Assembly (NCBI GenBank): GCA_934668285.1
Contig: CAKUNB010000024.1
Location: forward strand, 1 to 15,725
Direction of reading: 5' to 3'
Origin: an uncultured Oscillospiraceae bacterium
GTDB taxonomy: Bacteria; Bacillota; Clostridia; Oscillospirales; Oscillospiraceae
Length of the DNA: 15,725 bases
Each line of letters opens with the position of its first letter. Within the stretch, counting starts at the first letter, position 1. The notes below the pieces were generated by a model that saw only the letters and a list, made by a program, of their open reading frames with translations, had not been told where the DNA came from and did no database searches. This document shows, piece after piece, positions 1-7,720 of this stretch. Both the position numbers and the translations under genes were made by a program.

Positions 1-541
1 CGCTGTCGCTGTCCGAGCCGACAAAGGCGGCGGTGCAGTCCGTGCCGTCCGAGAGGGTGACCTCCAGCCGCAGTGCGCGGCTCACGGTGTGCGCGTTGGT
101 CAGCAGATAGCCGTCTGCGTTCAGGATCACGCCCGTACCGGTGACGATGCCGCTGCTCGTCTTCGCGGTGACGACGGTGATGCTCGGGCTGACCTTCTGG
201 TACAGCTCCGGCAGCGTCAGCGCCGCCTGCTCCCCGCCGATGCGCATCACGTCGGCGCGGTCGGCGGAATCTGCGCCCTCCTCCGTCGGGGAGGGAAGCA
301 GCAGATCCGGCACATTCTTCGGCGTGTCGGTCTGCACGGCGTCTCTGCCCCAGAGCCGTGCGAGCACGACGACGGTAGCAAGATTCACCGTCAGCAGCAG
401 CGCCAGCAGCAGCGAAATGAGCACCAGGGGCGTTTTCGAGCGGTGCTGCGGGTGCTTGCCAGTGCCGTAGTAATCCGGCGGCTGCACCGGCTCCGGCGGC
501 TGCTCAAGAAAACTCGGCTCCACCGGTGTCAGATCATCCAT
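1..541 (-). CDS. htrA: HtrA/DegP-type membrane-anchored serine protease (N-terminal part, cut by window edge)
   Basis: This is the first 180 residues of a trypsin-like S1C protease; the rest lies left of the window. The N-terminus is a Pro/Glu-rich cytosolic tail (residues 1-36), followed by one membrane segment (about 38-62) and a linker to about residue 105. The protease domain then begins with a TGTGVIL strand (134-140) and TNAHTV (148-153), whose His151 fits the catalytic histidine. The catalytic Asp should fall just past the edge after the GSDSDS stretch; the Ser and any PDZ domain are not visible. The start ATG (541-539) has an AAGGAGG site at about 550-556. It follows the histidine kinase by 35 bases in the same direction, so it is probably the last visible gene of the regulator-kinase operon. 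HtrA proteins degrade or refold misfolded exported proteins outside the membrane. The family assignment is firm; whether it is DegP-, HtrB- or YyxA-like cannot be seen. Confidence 0.88.
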   Translation of the reverse strand, partial: MDDLTPVEPSFLEQPPEPVQPPDYYGTGKHPQHRSKTPLVLISLLLALLLTVNLATVVVLARLWGRDAVQTDTPKNVPDLLLPSPTEEGADSADRADVMRIGGEQAALTLPELYQKVSPSITVVTAKTSSGIVTGTGVILNADGYLLTNAHTVSRALRLEVTLSDGTDCTAAFVGSDSDS

Positions 542-576
542 GCTTGCTCCCTCCTTTCTTCGGGATTGAATTTTTG

Positions 577-1992
577 CTATTTTGCAAGGGACATGGTAAA
601 GGTGAATTCGGTCTTGCCGTCGCGGCTGGTGACGAAGATGTCTTCGCCGTGGGCAAGCACAATGGTTTTTACGATATAAAGCCCGAGCCCGACGCCGTCG
701 CGGTCGGTCGAGCGGCTCTTGTCGGTCTTGTGGAAGCGGTCGAACAGCAGCGGCAGCTCCTCCGGCGGAATGGTCGGGCCGGTGTTGGCGACGCTGATGA
801 GCGCGCTGCTGCCCTGCTTTTTCACGGTGACGGTCAGCGTACCGCCGTCGTCGATGAATTTGACGGCGTTGTCCATCAGGTTGTGCAGCACCTGCACGAT
901 GGCGTCCTTCATGCCGTGGACCCGCAGGCCCTCCTCGGGCATCTGAATGTCAACGTTCAGATGCTTCTGGTTGATGCGCTGCTCAAAGCAGAGCAGGGAC
1001 TGCCCCGCCTCGCCGCAGATGTCGAAGTCCTCCATCTGCTCGGTGGGGATGCCCTGATCCTGCAGGCGGCTGACCTCGAGCATGTTGCGCACCAGCCGCG
1101 ACAGCCGCCGCGCCTCCGTGCTGACCAGCTCCATGTAATAGCGCTGCTTTTCCTCCGGAATCGTGCCGTCGAGCATGCCGTCGAGGTAGCCCGCGATGGT
1201 CGTCATGGGGGTTTTCAGCTCGTGGCTGACGTTGGCGACGAACTCCTGCCGCACGCGCTCGGAGTTTTTCAGCGCGGTGGTCATGTTGTTGAAGGCGACG
1301 GCCAGCTCCTCCATTTCCTCGCTCTGCTGTCCGGTCGGGACGCGGACATCGAGATTGCCGTGCGCAATCTGCCGCGCCGCCGCCGCCATTGTGCGGATGG
1401 GCTTGGTCTCGCGGTTGGTGATATAGGGCGCGGTGATCAGCGCGACCAGAAGCGCCAGCAGTGCGGTCATGGCGAAAATTGTCAGCGTCTTGCGCGTCAG
1501 GTCGGCCAGCGCCGCCTGCCGGATCGAGGCCAGCACGATGCAGTAGCGCGTCTCGTCGATGGTTACCGGCAGCGCCACGGCCAGCCTCTGGTCGCCGTAG
1601 ATTGAAGAAACGGCTTGATTCAGCTCTGTTTCCCTGCCGGAAAACAGCGCCTCGGCAACGTCCCCGCCGAGGCTGCGGCCAAGATGGGAACAGCCCTGAA
1701 GATCCGTCGCGCAGATGCTGACGTTGCCCTCACTGTCGCATAGCAGGATATCGTTTTCCGAGGACGTGGCCGCGACGGCCAGATTCGTCCGGAATTCCCA
1801 GCTATCCAGCCCGTTGTCGGCATAGGCCTGCACCAGCGCGCCGACCGACTGCGCCGTGGCGCTGAGGGACTGCTCCTTCTCGTCCTGCGCGTACCGCGCA
1901 AACACGAGCCAGAAGAACACGCCGATGAGCAGCATAGCCGCCAGCAGGATGCACAGCACCATCGTTATCTGCCGCCGAAAGGTCGATGTCAT
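577..1992 (-). CDS. Two-component membrane sensor histidine kinase
   Basis: A 471-residue kinase that should phosphorylate the response regulator encoded just upstream. Domains in order: membrane helix 1 (about 9-31), extracytoplasmic sensor (32-168), membrane helix 2 (about 169-191), HAMP linker (about 191-243), HisKA with SHELKTP (His257 as phospho-acceptor), and HATPase_c with N-box NLMDNAVKF (371-379), FDRF (417-420) and G2 box GVGLGLYIV (433-441). The G1 position reads NTGPTIP, with Asn instead of the usual Asp; this variant looks familiar from clostridial kinases but is worth noting. The sensor domain has Cys85, Cys94, Cys101 and His103 close together. The start ATG overlaps the regulator's TGA (ATGA), implying translational coupling. 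Neighbouring htrA suggests a CssS-like envelope-stress role, which is inference; the signal is unknown. Confidence 0.95.
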   Translation of the reverse strand: MTSTFRRQITMVLCILLAAMLLIGVFFWLVFARYAQDEKEQSLSATAQSVGALVQAYADNGLDSWEFRTNLAVAATSSENDILLCDSEGNVSICATDLQGCSHLGRSLGGDVAEALFSGRETELNQAVSSIYGDQRLAVALPVTIDETRYCIVLASIRQAALADLTRKTLTIFAMTALLALLVALITAPYITNRETKPIRTMAAAARQIAHGNLDVRVPTGQQSEEMEELAVAFNNMTTALKNSERVRQEFVANVSHELKTPMTTIAGYLDGMLDGTIPEEKQRYYMELVSTEARRLSRLVRNMLEVSRLQDQGIPTEQMEDFDICGEAGQSLLCFEQRINQKHLNVDIQMPEEGLRVHGMKDAIVQVLHNLMDNAVKFIDDGGTLTVTVKKQGSSALISVANTGPTIPPEELPLLFDRFHKTDKSRSTDRDGVGLGLYIVKTIVLAHGEDIFVTSRDGKTEFTFTMSLAK

Positions 1993-2678
1993 GCGTCCTT
2001 GACCTCAAATTTGTAGCCGACGGACCAGACCGTCTTGAGCGCCCATTTGTCCGAAACGCCCTCGAGCTTTTCGCGCAGACGCTTGATGTGCACATCAACC
2101 GTCCGCGTGTCGCCGAAGTAGTCAAAGCCCCACACCTCGTCAAGCAGGCGGTTGCGGGAGAAGGTGATGTTCGGCGAGGAGGCCAGATGATACAGCAGCT
2201 CCATTTCCTTTGGCGGGGTCGGCACCTTTTTTCCGTCGACCGTCAGCTCAAAGGCGTCCATATCGATGATGAGCTTGTCGAATACCAGCCGCCGCGCCGT
2301 GCGCTCCGGCGCAATGCCGCTGCGGCGCAGCACCGCCTCGATACGCGCCAGCACCTCCTTCATTTCGAAGGGCTTGGTGAGATAGTCGTCCGCGCCCTGC
2401 TTGAGACCGGCGACCTTGTCCTCCGTCTCGCCCTTGGCGGTCAGCATGATGATCGGCACCTTCGACTCGGCGCGGATGGTGCGGCAGACGCCCCAGCCGT
2501 CCATTTCCGGCAGCATTACGTCCAGCAGCACGAGGCTCGGCTGCACTTCGCGGAATTTTTCCACGCCCTTCAGGCCGGTGTATGCAATGGCGACCTCGTA
2601 GCCCTCTTTTTCCAGATACAGCCGCAGCAGATCAGCGATATTCCGATCGTCCTCCACGATCAATACCGTTTTGGCCAT
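1989..2678 (-). CDS. OmpR/PhoB-family response regulator
   Basis: A 229-residue DNA-binding regulator. The receiver domain (about 3-118) has the acidic pair E9/D10 plus D11, phospho-acceptor Asp53 in LLDVMLPEMDG, Thr80 and Lys102 (TKPF). The C-terminal winged-helix domain (about 133-226) ends with the typical TVDVHIKRLREKL and VWSVGYKF signatures. A longer reading frame upstream exists, but the start at 2678-2676 (MAKTVLIVEDD) is preferred because it has a GAGAGGAG site at proper spacing and matches family N-termini. The gene overlaps the kinase start by four bases. A TATAAT box and a large palindrome with 11-bp-spaced TTCAC repeats lie directly upstream, suggesting the protein regulates its own operon, which includes kinase and htrA. 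The family is certain; the target genes and stimulus are inferred. Confidence 0.96.
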   Translation of the reverse strand: MAKTVLIVEDDRNIADLLRLYLEKEGYEVAIAYTGLKGVEKFREVQPSLVLLDVMLPEMDGWGVCRTIRAESKVPIIMLTAKGETEDKVAGLKQGADDYLTKPFEMKEVLARIEAVLRRSGIAPERTARRLVFDKLIIDMDAFELTVDGKKVPTPPKEMELLYHLASSPNITFSRNRLLDEVWGFDYFGDTRTVDVHIKRLREKLEGVSDKWALKTVWSVGYKFEVKDA

Positions 2679-2711
2679 GCGCTCAGCTCCTCTCTTTCTG
2701 TTACTCCTACC

Positions 2712-2742
2712 ATTATAACCGATTTTTCCCCGTTTGGGTGAA
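2712..2742 (-). promoter_or_regulatory. Candidate promoter of the response regulator-kinase-htrA operon
   Basis: Reading the minus strand, a perfect TATAAT lies at 2717-2712, 33 bases before the regulator ATG. The best upstream hexamer is TTCACC at 2742-2737 with a 19-base spacer. That is a poor -35, but it is one of the two TTCAC repeats in the palindrome, as expected for a promoter activated by an OmpR-family protein bound over the -35 region. No start-site data are available. Confidence 0.5.
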
Positions 2743-2772
2743 CAATTTGTGAAATTGTTCACCCAAACGGGG
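2728..2772. repeat. Perfect 45-bp palindrome with embedded OmpR-type direct repeats
   Basis: Two 21-base arms (2728-2748 and 2752-2772) are perfectly complementary, separated by the trinucleotide GTG. Inside, GTGAA occurs at 2738-2742 and again at 2749-2753, exactly 11 bp apart; on the minus strand this reads TTCACA-N5-TTCACC, the layout used by PhoB/PhoP-type regulators. It sits between the proC stop and the -10 box of the response-regulator operon. As RNA it would fold into a very stable hairpin, but neither side has a U-run typical of an intrinsic terminator (the minus strand continues with AAAAATC). Confidence 0.7.
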
Positions 2773-2794
2773 TTTCGTAAAATGTTGCTCCGGC

Positions 2795-3601
2795 TCAGCT
2801 CTTTTTCGCCAGTCGGCCGGTTTTTTCATAGGCGGCCAGCACGGCCTCCATCACCGCCGAGCGGAAGGCGGCGTCCTCCAGCGCGCGGACGCCGGCAATG
2901 GTGCTGCCGCCGGGGCTGCAGACGGCGTCCTTGAGCGCCTCCGGATGCGTTCCGCTCTGCAGCACCATCTGTGCGCTGCCGAGCAGCATCTGCGCGGCGT
3001 AGGCCTGCGCCTTGGCCCGCGGCAGACCGCAGGCAACGCCGCCGTCGGCCAGCGCCTGCACGAACAGATACGCAAAGGCCGGGCCGCAGCCCGCGACGGC
3101 TGACGCTGCGTCCATCAGCCGCTCCGAAATTTCGTCGATGCGGCCGGAATAGCGCATCAGCTCGTGGAATTCGTCCGCGTCCTCCTGCGTGGCCAGCGTC
3201 CCGCGGCACAGCAGTGTCATGCCGCTGCCGACGGCGCAGGGCGTGTTCGGCATGATGCGCAGGATGCGCTTTTCGGGGAAGCAGGCCTCCAGCATGGCCA
3301 GCGAGACGCCCGCCAGCATGGACACGACGACGCAGCTTGATGCCAGCACGGCGGGGCGAAGCCGCGCCGCCGTTTCGTCGAGCTGCTGCGGCTTGATTCC
3401 AAGAAACAGGAAGCGGCTGCCTGCAATCAGCGCCTCAGCGTCCGCTGCGCGGCAGCCGAGGCGTGCGGCAGTCTGCTGCGTATGCTCCGGTGTACTGCAC
3501 ACGACGGCGACCTGCTCCGGCGGCACCGCCCGACAGGCGGCCTGCGCCAGCGCCCCGCCCATATTGCCCGCGCCGAAAAATCCGGCGATATAGTGCTCCA
3601 T
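2795..3601 (-). CDS. proC: Pyrroline-5-carboxylate reductase
   Basis: A 268-residue enzyme that reduces 1-pyrroline-5-carboxylate to L-proline with NAD(P)H, the last step of proline synthesis in the cytosol. The N-terminal Rossmann domain has FFGAGNMG (8-15), IKPQ (69-72) and MPNTP (117-121). The C-terminal dimerisation domain has AGCGPAF (170-176) and the family signature around DAVCSPGGSTIAGVRALE (225-242). Length is normal for the family. The frame is open further upstream, but the ATG at 3601-3599 is chosen because it has an AGGAGG site and matches the family N-terminus. That ribosome site contains the proA stop codon (TAGGAGG), so the gene begins only 11 bases after proA and is surely co-transcribed with it. 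It is the last gene of the proBAC operon. Confidence 0.97.
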   Translation of the reverse strand: MEHYIAGFFGAGNMGGALAQAACRAVPPEQVAVVCSTPEHTQQTAARLGCRAADAEALIAGSRFLFLGIKPQQLDETAARLRPAVLASSCVVVSMLAGVSLAMLEACFPEKRILRIMPNTPCAVGSGMTLLCRGTLATQEDADEFHELMRYSGRIDEISERLMDAASAVAGCGPAFAYLFVQALADGGVACGLPRAKAQAYAAQMLLGSAQMVLQSGTHPEALKDAVCSPGGSTIAGVRALEDAAFRSAVMEAVLAAYEKTGRLAKKS

Positions 3602-3612
3602 ATCCGTTCCTC

Positions 3613-4869
3613 CTATCGCGTCTGGCCGTTTCCGGTGATGACGTATTTGTAGCTGCACAGCTCGTCCAGCCCCATCGGGCCGCGTGCGTGGAGCTTCTGC
3701 GTGGAGATGCCCATCTCGCAGCCAAGACCAAACTCGCCGCCGTCGGTAAAGCGGGTGGAGACATTGACGTACACGGCGGCGCTGTCCACCTGCGCGGTAA
3801 ACAGCGCGGCGTTGGCCGCGCTTTCCGTGACGATGGCCTCGCTGTGACCGGTGGAATGCGCGGCGATGTGGGCGATGGCCGCCTCGACGGAGTCCACGAC
3901 ACCGACGGCCAGAATGTAGTCCAGAAACTCCGTGTCAAAGTCGGCGGGGCCTGCCGGTGTGCCGGAAATGATCGCGGCGGCGGCCTTGTCCAGCCGTAGC
4001 TCGACCGGCGGCTTTCCCTGCGCGATGCGCTCGTCCGTCAGCGCCCGCCGCAGCAGGGGAAGAAAATGCGCGGCGACGGCGCGGTGCACCAGACAGACCT
4101 CCTCGGCGTTGCACACGGAGGGACGGCTGGTTTTCGCGTTGACGATGATGCGAAGGGCTTTCTCAAAATCGGCGAATTCGTCGACGTAGACATGGCAGAT
4201 GCCGGTGCCGGTCTGGATGCAGGGGACGGTGGCATTTTCCACGCAGGCGCGGATGAGTCCCGCGCCGCCGCGCGGGATCAGCAGATCGACCAGACCGGCC
4301 GCCTGCATCAGCACGCGGGCGCTGTCGCGCGAGGTGTCCTCCACAAGGTTGACGATCTCCGGATCGCCGCCCGCGGCGGAGATGCCCGCCTTCAGCGCGG
4401 CGACGATGGCCTGCGCCGAGCCGATGGCTTCCTTGCCGCTGCGCAGCACGCAGACGTTGCCGCTTTTCAGCGTCAGCGCCGCCGCGTCGGAGGTCACATT
4501 GGGGCGGCTTTCATAGATAATTGCAATCAGTCCCAGCGGGACCTGCACCTTCCGGATGACCATACCGTTCGGCCGCGTCAGCTCCGAGAGCACCCGCCCG
4601 TCGGGGTCGGGCAGTGCGGCGATTGCGCGAATGCCGTCTGCCATGCCCAGCAGGCGGCCCTCGTCCAGCAGCAGCCGGTCAAGCATGACCGGTGCAACAT
4701 GATCCTTTGCCGCCGCCAGATCGGCGGCGTTTTTCCGTAAAATCTGATCCTTCTGCGTCAGCAGGCTGTCGGCCATGGCAAGCAGCATGGCGTTCTTTTG
4801 CTCCGTGTCCATGCCGCGCAGGCTGGGCCACGCGGCCTTGGTGCGCTGCAATAGCTCCTGTGTGGTCAT
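3613..4869 (-). CDS. proA: Glutamate-5-semialdehyde dehydrogenase (gamma-glutamyl phosphate reductase)
   Basis: A 418-residue NADPH-dependent enzyme of the aldehyde dehydrogenase superfamily that converts gamma-glutamyl phosphate to glutamate-5-semialdehyde, the second step of proline synthesis. Recognisable stretches are [20 protein letters not shown] (111-130), [15 protein letters not shown] (134-148), the cofactor-region PRGGAGLI (199-206), and [14 protein letters not shown] (244-257) with Cys253 as the catalytic cysteine. Near the C-terminus [23 protein letters not shown] is typical. Length matches E. coli ProA (about 417). The ATG overlaps the proB stop (ATGA) and has an AGGAG site inside proB, indicating translational coupling and probably a ProB-ProA complex that protects the unstable acyl phosphate, as known for this family. 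Confidence 0.98.
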   Translation of the reverse strand: MTTQELLQRTKAAWPSLRGMDTEQKNAMLLAMADSLLTQKDQILRKNAADLAAAKDHVAPVMLDRLLLDEGRLLGMADGIRAIAALPDPDGRVLSELTRPNGMVIRKVQVPLGLIAIIYESRPNVTSDAAALTLKSGNVCVLRSGKEAIGSAQAIVAALKAGISAAGGDPEIVNLVEDTSRDSARVLMQAAGLVDLLIPRGGAGLIRACVENATVPCIQTGTGICHVYVDEFADFEKALRIIVNAKTSRPSVCNAEEVCLVHRAVAAHFLPLLRRALTDERIAQGKPPVELRLDKAAAAIISGTPAGPADFDTEFLDYILAVGVVDSVEAAIAHIAAHSTGHSEAIVTESAANAALFTAQVDSAAVYVNVSTRFTDGGEFGLGCEMGISTQKLHARGPMGLDELCSYKYVITGNGQTR

Positions 4870-5642
4870 TTTAGCGCTCCTTTCGCCAGGAATCGTGTGC
4901 CGACGGCCTTTCCGGCGGCGATATCGTAGAGAATCAGGGGATTTTCCCCGTTGGCAATCAGCATTTCGCAGCCCGCCTCCGTCGCAATGGCGGCGGCGCG
5001 CAGCTTGGTCACCATACCGCCGGTGCCCAGCGCCGAGCCCTTGCCCTCGGCCAGCGCGAAAATTGCGTCGTTCAGCTCCGGCACCACGGGAATCAGCTTG
5101 GCGTCCGGATTCCTTCGCGGGTCACTGTCATATAATCCGTCAATATCGGAGAGCAGCACCAGCAGCTCCGCCTGAATGCTGGCCGCGACGGTGGCCGAGA
5201 GGGTGTCGTTGTCGCCGATTTCGATCTCCTCGGTGGAGACCGTGTCGTTTTCATTGATGACCGGCAGTGCGCGCAGCGCCAGCAGCCGCTCCAGCGTGTT
5301 GTGAAAATTGGTCTTCCGGACGGGGTCCTTCACGTCCGGCGCGGTGATCAGCAGCTGCGCCACCGTGTGGTTGTACTCGGTGAACAGCTTGTCGTAGGTA
5401 TACATCAGCTCGCACTGCCCGATGGCGGCGGCGGCCTGCTTGCTCGGGATGTCGCCCGGCCGCTCCGGCAGATTCAGCTTGCCGACGCCCATGGCAATGG
5501 CGCCGGAGGAGACCAGAATGATCTCATGCCCCGCGTTTTTCAGATCGCTGAGAACCTTGCAGAGGCACTCGATTCTGGCGATATTCAACCGGCCTGTCGG
5601 ATGAGCCAGCGTAGACGTTCCGACTTTCACAACGATTCTCAT
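4866..5642 (-). CDS. proB: Glutamate 5-kinase, short form without PUA domain
   Basis: A 258-residue amino-acid kinase that phosphorylates glutamate with ATP, the committed and normally proline-inhibited step of proline synthesis. Seen in order: VVKVGTSTL with Lys6 (4-12), VSSGAI (44-49), VINENDTVS (128-136), FGDND-like IGDNDTLSA (142-150), [14 protein letters not shown] (163-176) and [12 protein letters not shown] (206-217). The protein ends just after the kinase domain, so the C-terminal PUA domain of the roughly 367-residue E. coli enzyme is absent; short forms of this size are known from several Firmicutes. The start ATG has an AAAGAGGT site about 5 bases upstream. It is the first gene of proBAC, with a candidate promoter at 5689-5717. 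Confidence 0.97.
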   Translation of the reverse strand: MRIVVKVGTSTLAHPTGRLNIARIECLCKVLSDLKNAGHEIILVSSGAIAMGVGKLNLPERPGDIPSKQAAAAIGQCELMYTYDKLFTEYNHTVAQLLITAPDVKDPVRKTNFHNTLERLLALRALPVINENDTVSTEEIEIGDNDTLSATVAASIQAELLVLLSDIDGLYDSDPRRNPDAKLIPVVPELNDAIFALAEGKGSALGTGGMVTKLRAAAIATEAGCEMLIANGENPLILYDIAAGKAVGTRFLAKGALK

Positions 5643-5688
5643 AGCTACCTCTTTTGCACATGCGGAAATTTATACGGTGTTTTCGATC

Positions 5689-5717
5689 AGTATACTACCA
5701 AAGAACGCAAATTTCTA
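5689..5717 (-). promoter_or_regulatory. Candidate promoter of proBAC
   Basis: On the minus strand a TATACT box lies at 5694-5689, giving a leader of about 40 bases before the proB ATG. The hexamer 17 bases upstream is TAGAAA, a poor -35. Directly behind it (about 5718-5744) is an A/T-only tract with runs of A and T that could serve as an UP element. No T-box or other proline-responsive leader is visible, and the space is too short for one. Confidence 0.4.
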
Positions 5718-5774
5718 CTGTTTTTTCGTATTTTTACAAAAAAACCCAAGACAGCCACACGCCCCAAGTCCTCC

Positions 5775-5816
5775 GTAGGGCGGGGTGCCCTCACCCCGCC
5801 GGTGCAGGCAGTATCG
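5775..5816 (+). repeat. GTAGGG-type hairpin repeat, copy 1
   Basis: GTAG is followed by a perfect 9-bp stem (GGCGGGGTG at 5779-5787, CACCCCGCC at 5792-5800) with the tetraloop CCCT, then the linker GTGCAGGCAGTATCG (5802-5816). The same architecture recurs at 9911-10104 and 11001-11115. It lies between the glmS terminator and the proBAC promoter, in a 226-base gap without a gene. It is nearly identical to the copy at 9930-9956. Confidence 0.75.
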
Positions 5817-5820
5817 GGGG

Positions 5821-5856
5821 AAAAACTGCCGCCCCGACGGTTGGTGTCGGGGCGGC
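5821..5856 (-). terminator. Intrinsic terminator of glmS
   Basis: Twelve bases after the glmS stop, the minus strand forms an 11-bp perfect stem (GCCGCCCCGAC at 5856-5846, GTCGGGGCGGC at 5838-5828) with a 7-base loop, followed by AGTTTTT (5827-5821). This is a textbook rho-independent terminator and separates glmS from proBAC. Confidence 0.92.
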
Positions 5857-5868
5857 GCGAAAAATCAT

Positions 5869-7710
5869 TTATTCGACCGTGACGGATTTTGCGAGGTTGC
5901 GGGGCTTGTCGACGTCGCAGCCGCGGGCGAGGGCGACGTAGTAGGCGAAGATTTGCAGCGGGACGACGTTCAGACTCGGCTGCACCAGCGGGTGCGTTTT
6001 CGGCACCGTGAAGCGGCGGTCGACGGTCTTGGCCGCCTCCTGCGTCATATTTTCCGTGATCACGCCGAGGACGTTTGCGCCGCGCGCTTTGACCTCCTTG
6101 ACGTTGGACATGGTCTTTTCGAACAGCTCCGGCACCGTCGCCAGCGCGATGACGAGCGTGCCGTCCTCGATCAGGGAGATCGGGCCGTGCTTCAGCTCAC
6201 CGGCGGCGTAGGCCTCGGAATGGACGTAGGCGATCTCTTGCAGCTTCAGGCTGCCCTCGCGGCAGATGGCGCTGTCCAGATTCCGGCCGATGAAGAACAC
6301 GTCGTGGTGATTACACAGCGCCTCGGCGGTCTTCTCAATCGCCGCCAGATGCTCCTGCGTCAGCATACCGGTTACCTGCTCCGGCAGCTGCTCCACCGCG
6401 GCGAGGATTTCCTGATACTCCTTCGGAGAAACCGTGCCGAGCAGGTCGCCGATATACAGCGCCAACAGGTACACGACCGCCAGCTGCGTGGAAAACGCCT
6501 TCGTCGTGGCCACGGCGATTTCCGGACCGGCCCACGTGTAGATTACGTCGTCCGCCGCCTTGGAGATCGCGCTGCCGACCACGTTGACGATGGCCAGCGT
6601 CCGCGCGCCAAGCTCCTTGGCCGAGCGGAGGGCGGCGAGGGAATCGGCCGTCTCGCCGGACTGGCTGATGACGACGACCAGCGTGTCGTCGCCCAGAACC
6701 GGCTCGGAATAGCGGAACTCCGAGGCCGGAATGGCCTCGACGGGGATGCGGCAGGCCTTTTCCAGAATATACTTGCCGCAGCAGCCGACAAAGCGCGCCG
6801 AGCCGCAGGCGACAATATAGATGCGCCGCACGCCGCGCAGATACTCCGCCGTCAGCGTCAGATCGTCGAGCACCACGCGGCCGTTCTTCACGCGCGGCTG
6901 AATGGTGTCGCGCAGCGCCTTGGGCTGATCGAAGATCTCCTTCAGCATGAAGTGGGGGTAGCCGCCCTTTTCTGCGTCGGCCAGCTCCCAGGTGATATGC
7001 TCGGGCTGCTTTTCCACCCGCTCGCCGAGGAGATTATAGAACACGGCGTGCTCTGCGTCAAAGTCGACCATGTCGCCGTCGTTGAGGTACACGACCTCGC
7101 GGGTGTGCTTTAAGATGGCCGGAACGTCCGAGGCGATAAAGTTCTCGCCCTTGCCGAAGCCGAAAATCAGCGGGCTGTCCTTTTTCACCGCCAGAATCCG
7201 GCCGGGGAAGTCGACGCACAGAATGCCGAAGGCGTAGCTGCCCTCCAGCTGCTCCGTGGCGCGGCGCACGGCGGCGATGGGGTCGCCGGTCTCCTCATAA
7301 AAATACTCCAAAAGGTTCGCCGCGACCTCGGTGTCCGTTTCGGACGCGAACGTCTTGCCGTGCGCCTGCAGGAACTCGCGCAGGGACAGGTAATTTTCGA
7401 TAATGCCGTTATGCACAAGGCTGATCTTGCCGTTAGTAGATACCTGCGGGTGGGAATTGACGTGCGACGGTGCGCCGTGCGTCGCCCAGCGGGTGTGGCC
7501 GATGCCGACCGTGCCGTGCAGGGAAGCGCCGTTGTTGGTCAGCTCCTTCAGAGCGGAAAGTCTGCCTTTGGTTTTCGAAATCTGCCAGGCGGCATCGCCG
7601 AAAACGCAGATGCCGGCCGAGTCGTAGCCGCGGTATTCCAGCCGTGCCAGTCCGTCCAAAAGAATCGGCGCTGCCTGCTGTCTTCCGGTATAGCCTACGA
7701 TTCCACACAT
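5869..7710 (-). CDS. glmS: Glutamine-fructose-6-phosphate aminotransferase (isomerising)
   Basis: A 613-residue cytosolic enzyme that makes glucosamine-6-phosphate from fructose-6-phosphate and glutamine, the entry step to UDP-GlcNAc and peptidoglycan. The N-terminal glutaminase domain begins with Met-Cys2 (nucleophile after Met removal) and shows EYRGYDSAGI (25-34), GHTRWATHG (71-79), NSHPQ (85-89) and NGIIENY (101-107). Two SIS sugar-binding domains follow, with ACGSARF (301-307; the usual ACGTSYH is changed), SQSGETADS (349-357), GPEIAVATTKAFSTQ (395-409), and the family C-terminus DVDKPRNLAKSVTVE. Length is normal. The ATG has a CGGAGG site. It has its own promoter and terminator, so it is monocistronic. 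No glmS ribozyme is recognisable; an inverted repeat over the start of transcription suggests a different control. Confidence 0.98.
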   Translation of the reverse strand: MCGIVGYTGRQQAAPILLDGLARLEYRGYDSAGICVFGDAAWQISKTKGRLSALKELTNNGASLHGTVGIGHTRWATHGAPSHVNSHPQVSTNGKISLVHNGIIENYLSLREFLQAHGKTFASETDTEVAANLLEYFYEETGDPIAAVRRATEQLEGSYAFGILCVDFPGRILAVKKDSPLIFGFGKGENFIASDVPAILKHTREVVYLNDGDMVDFDAEHAVFYNLLGERVEKQPEHITWELADAEKGGYPHFMLKEIFDQPKALRDTIQPRVKNGRVVLDDLTLTAEYLRGVRRIYIVACGSARFVGCCGKYILEKACRIPVEAIPASEFRYSEPVLGDDTLVVVISQSGETADSLAALRSAKELGARTLAIVNVVGSAISKAADDVIYTWAGPEIAVATTKAFSTQLAVVYLLALYIGDLLGTVSPKEYQEILAAVEQLPEQVTGMLTQEHLAAIEKTAEALCNHHDVFFIGRNLDSAICREGSLKLQEIAYVHSEAYAAGELKHGPISLIEDGTLVIALATVPELFEKTMSNVKEVKARGANVLGVITENMTQEAAKTVDRRFTVPKTHPLVQPSLNVVPLQIFAYYVALARGCDVDKPRNLAKSVTVE

Positions 7711-7720
7711 AAAAATAAAC

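Noticed and set aside
526..1605. Long plus-strand open frame antisense to the histidine kinase (359 codons)
   Set aside because: It is Ala/Arg/Val/His-rich, has no recognisable domain, and lies opposite a gene with all kinase motifs; GC-rich coding DNA gives such shadows.
2728..2772. Palindrome as the ordinary intrinsic terminator of proC
   Set aside because: The stem is strong enough, but the minus strand continues with AAAAATC and not a U-run, and the operator-like repeats explain it better; termination is not excluded.
5643..5820. T-box or other proline-sensing leader before proB
   Set aside because: The probable leader is about 40 bases; no T-box sequence or antiterminator/terminator pair is visible there.
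5785..7113. Plus-strand open frame of 442 codons opposite glmS
   Set aside because: Composition is typical of an antisense shadow (Arg, Gln, His, Leu-rich, no motif), and glmS on the other strand is unambiguous.
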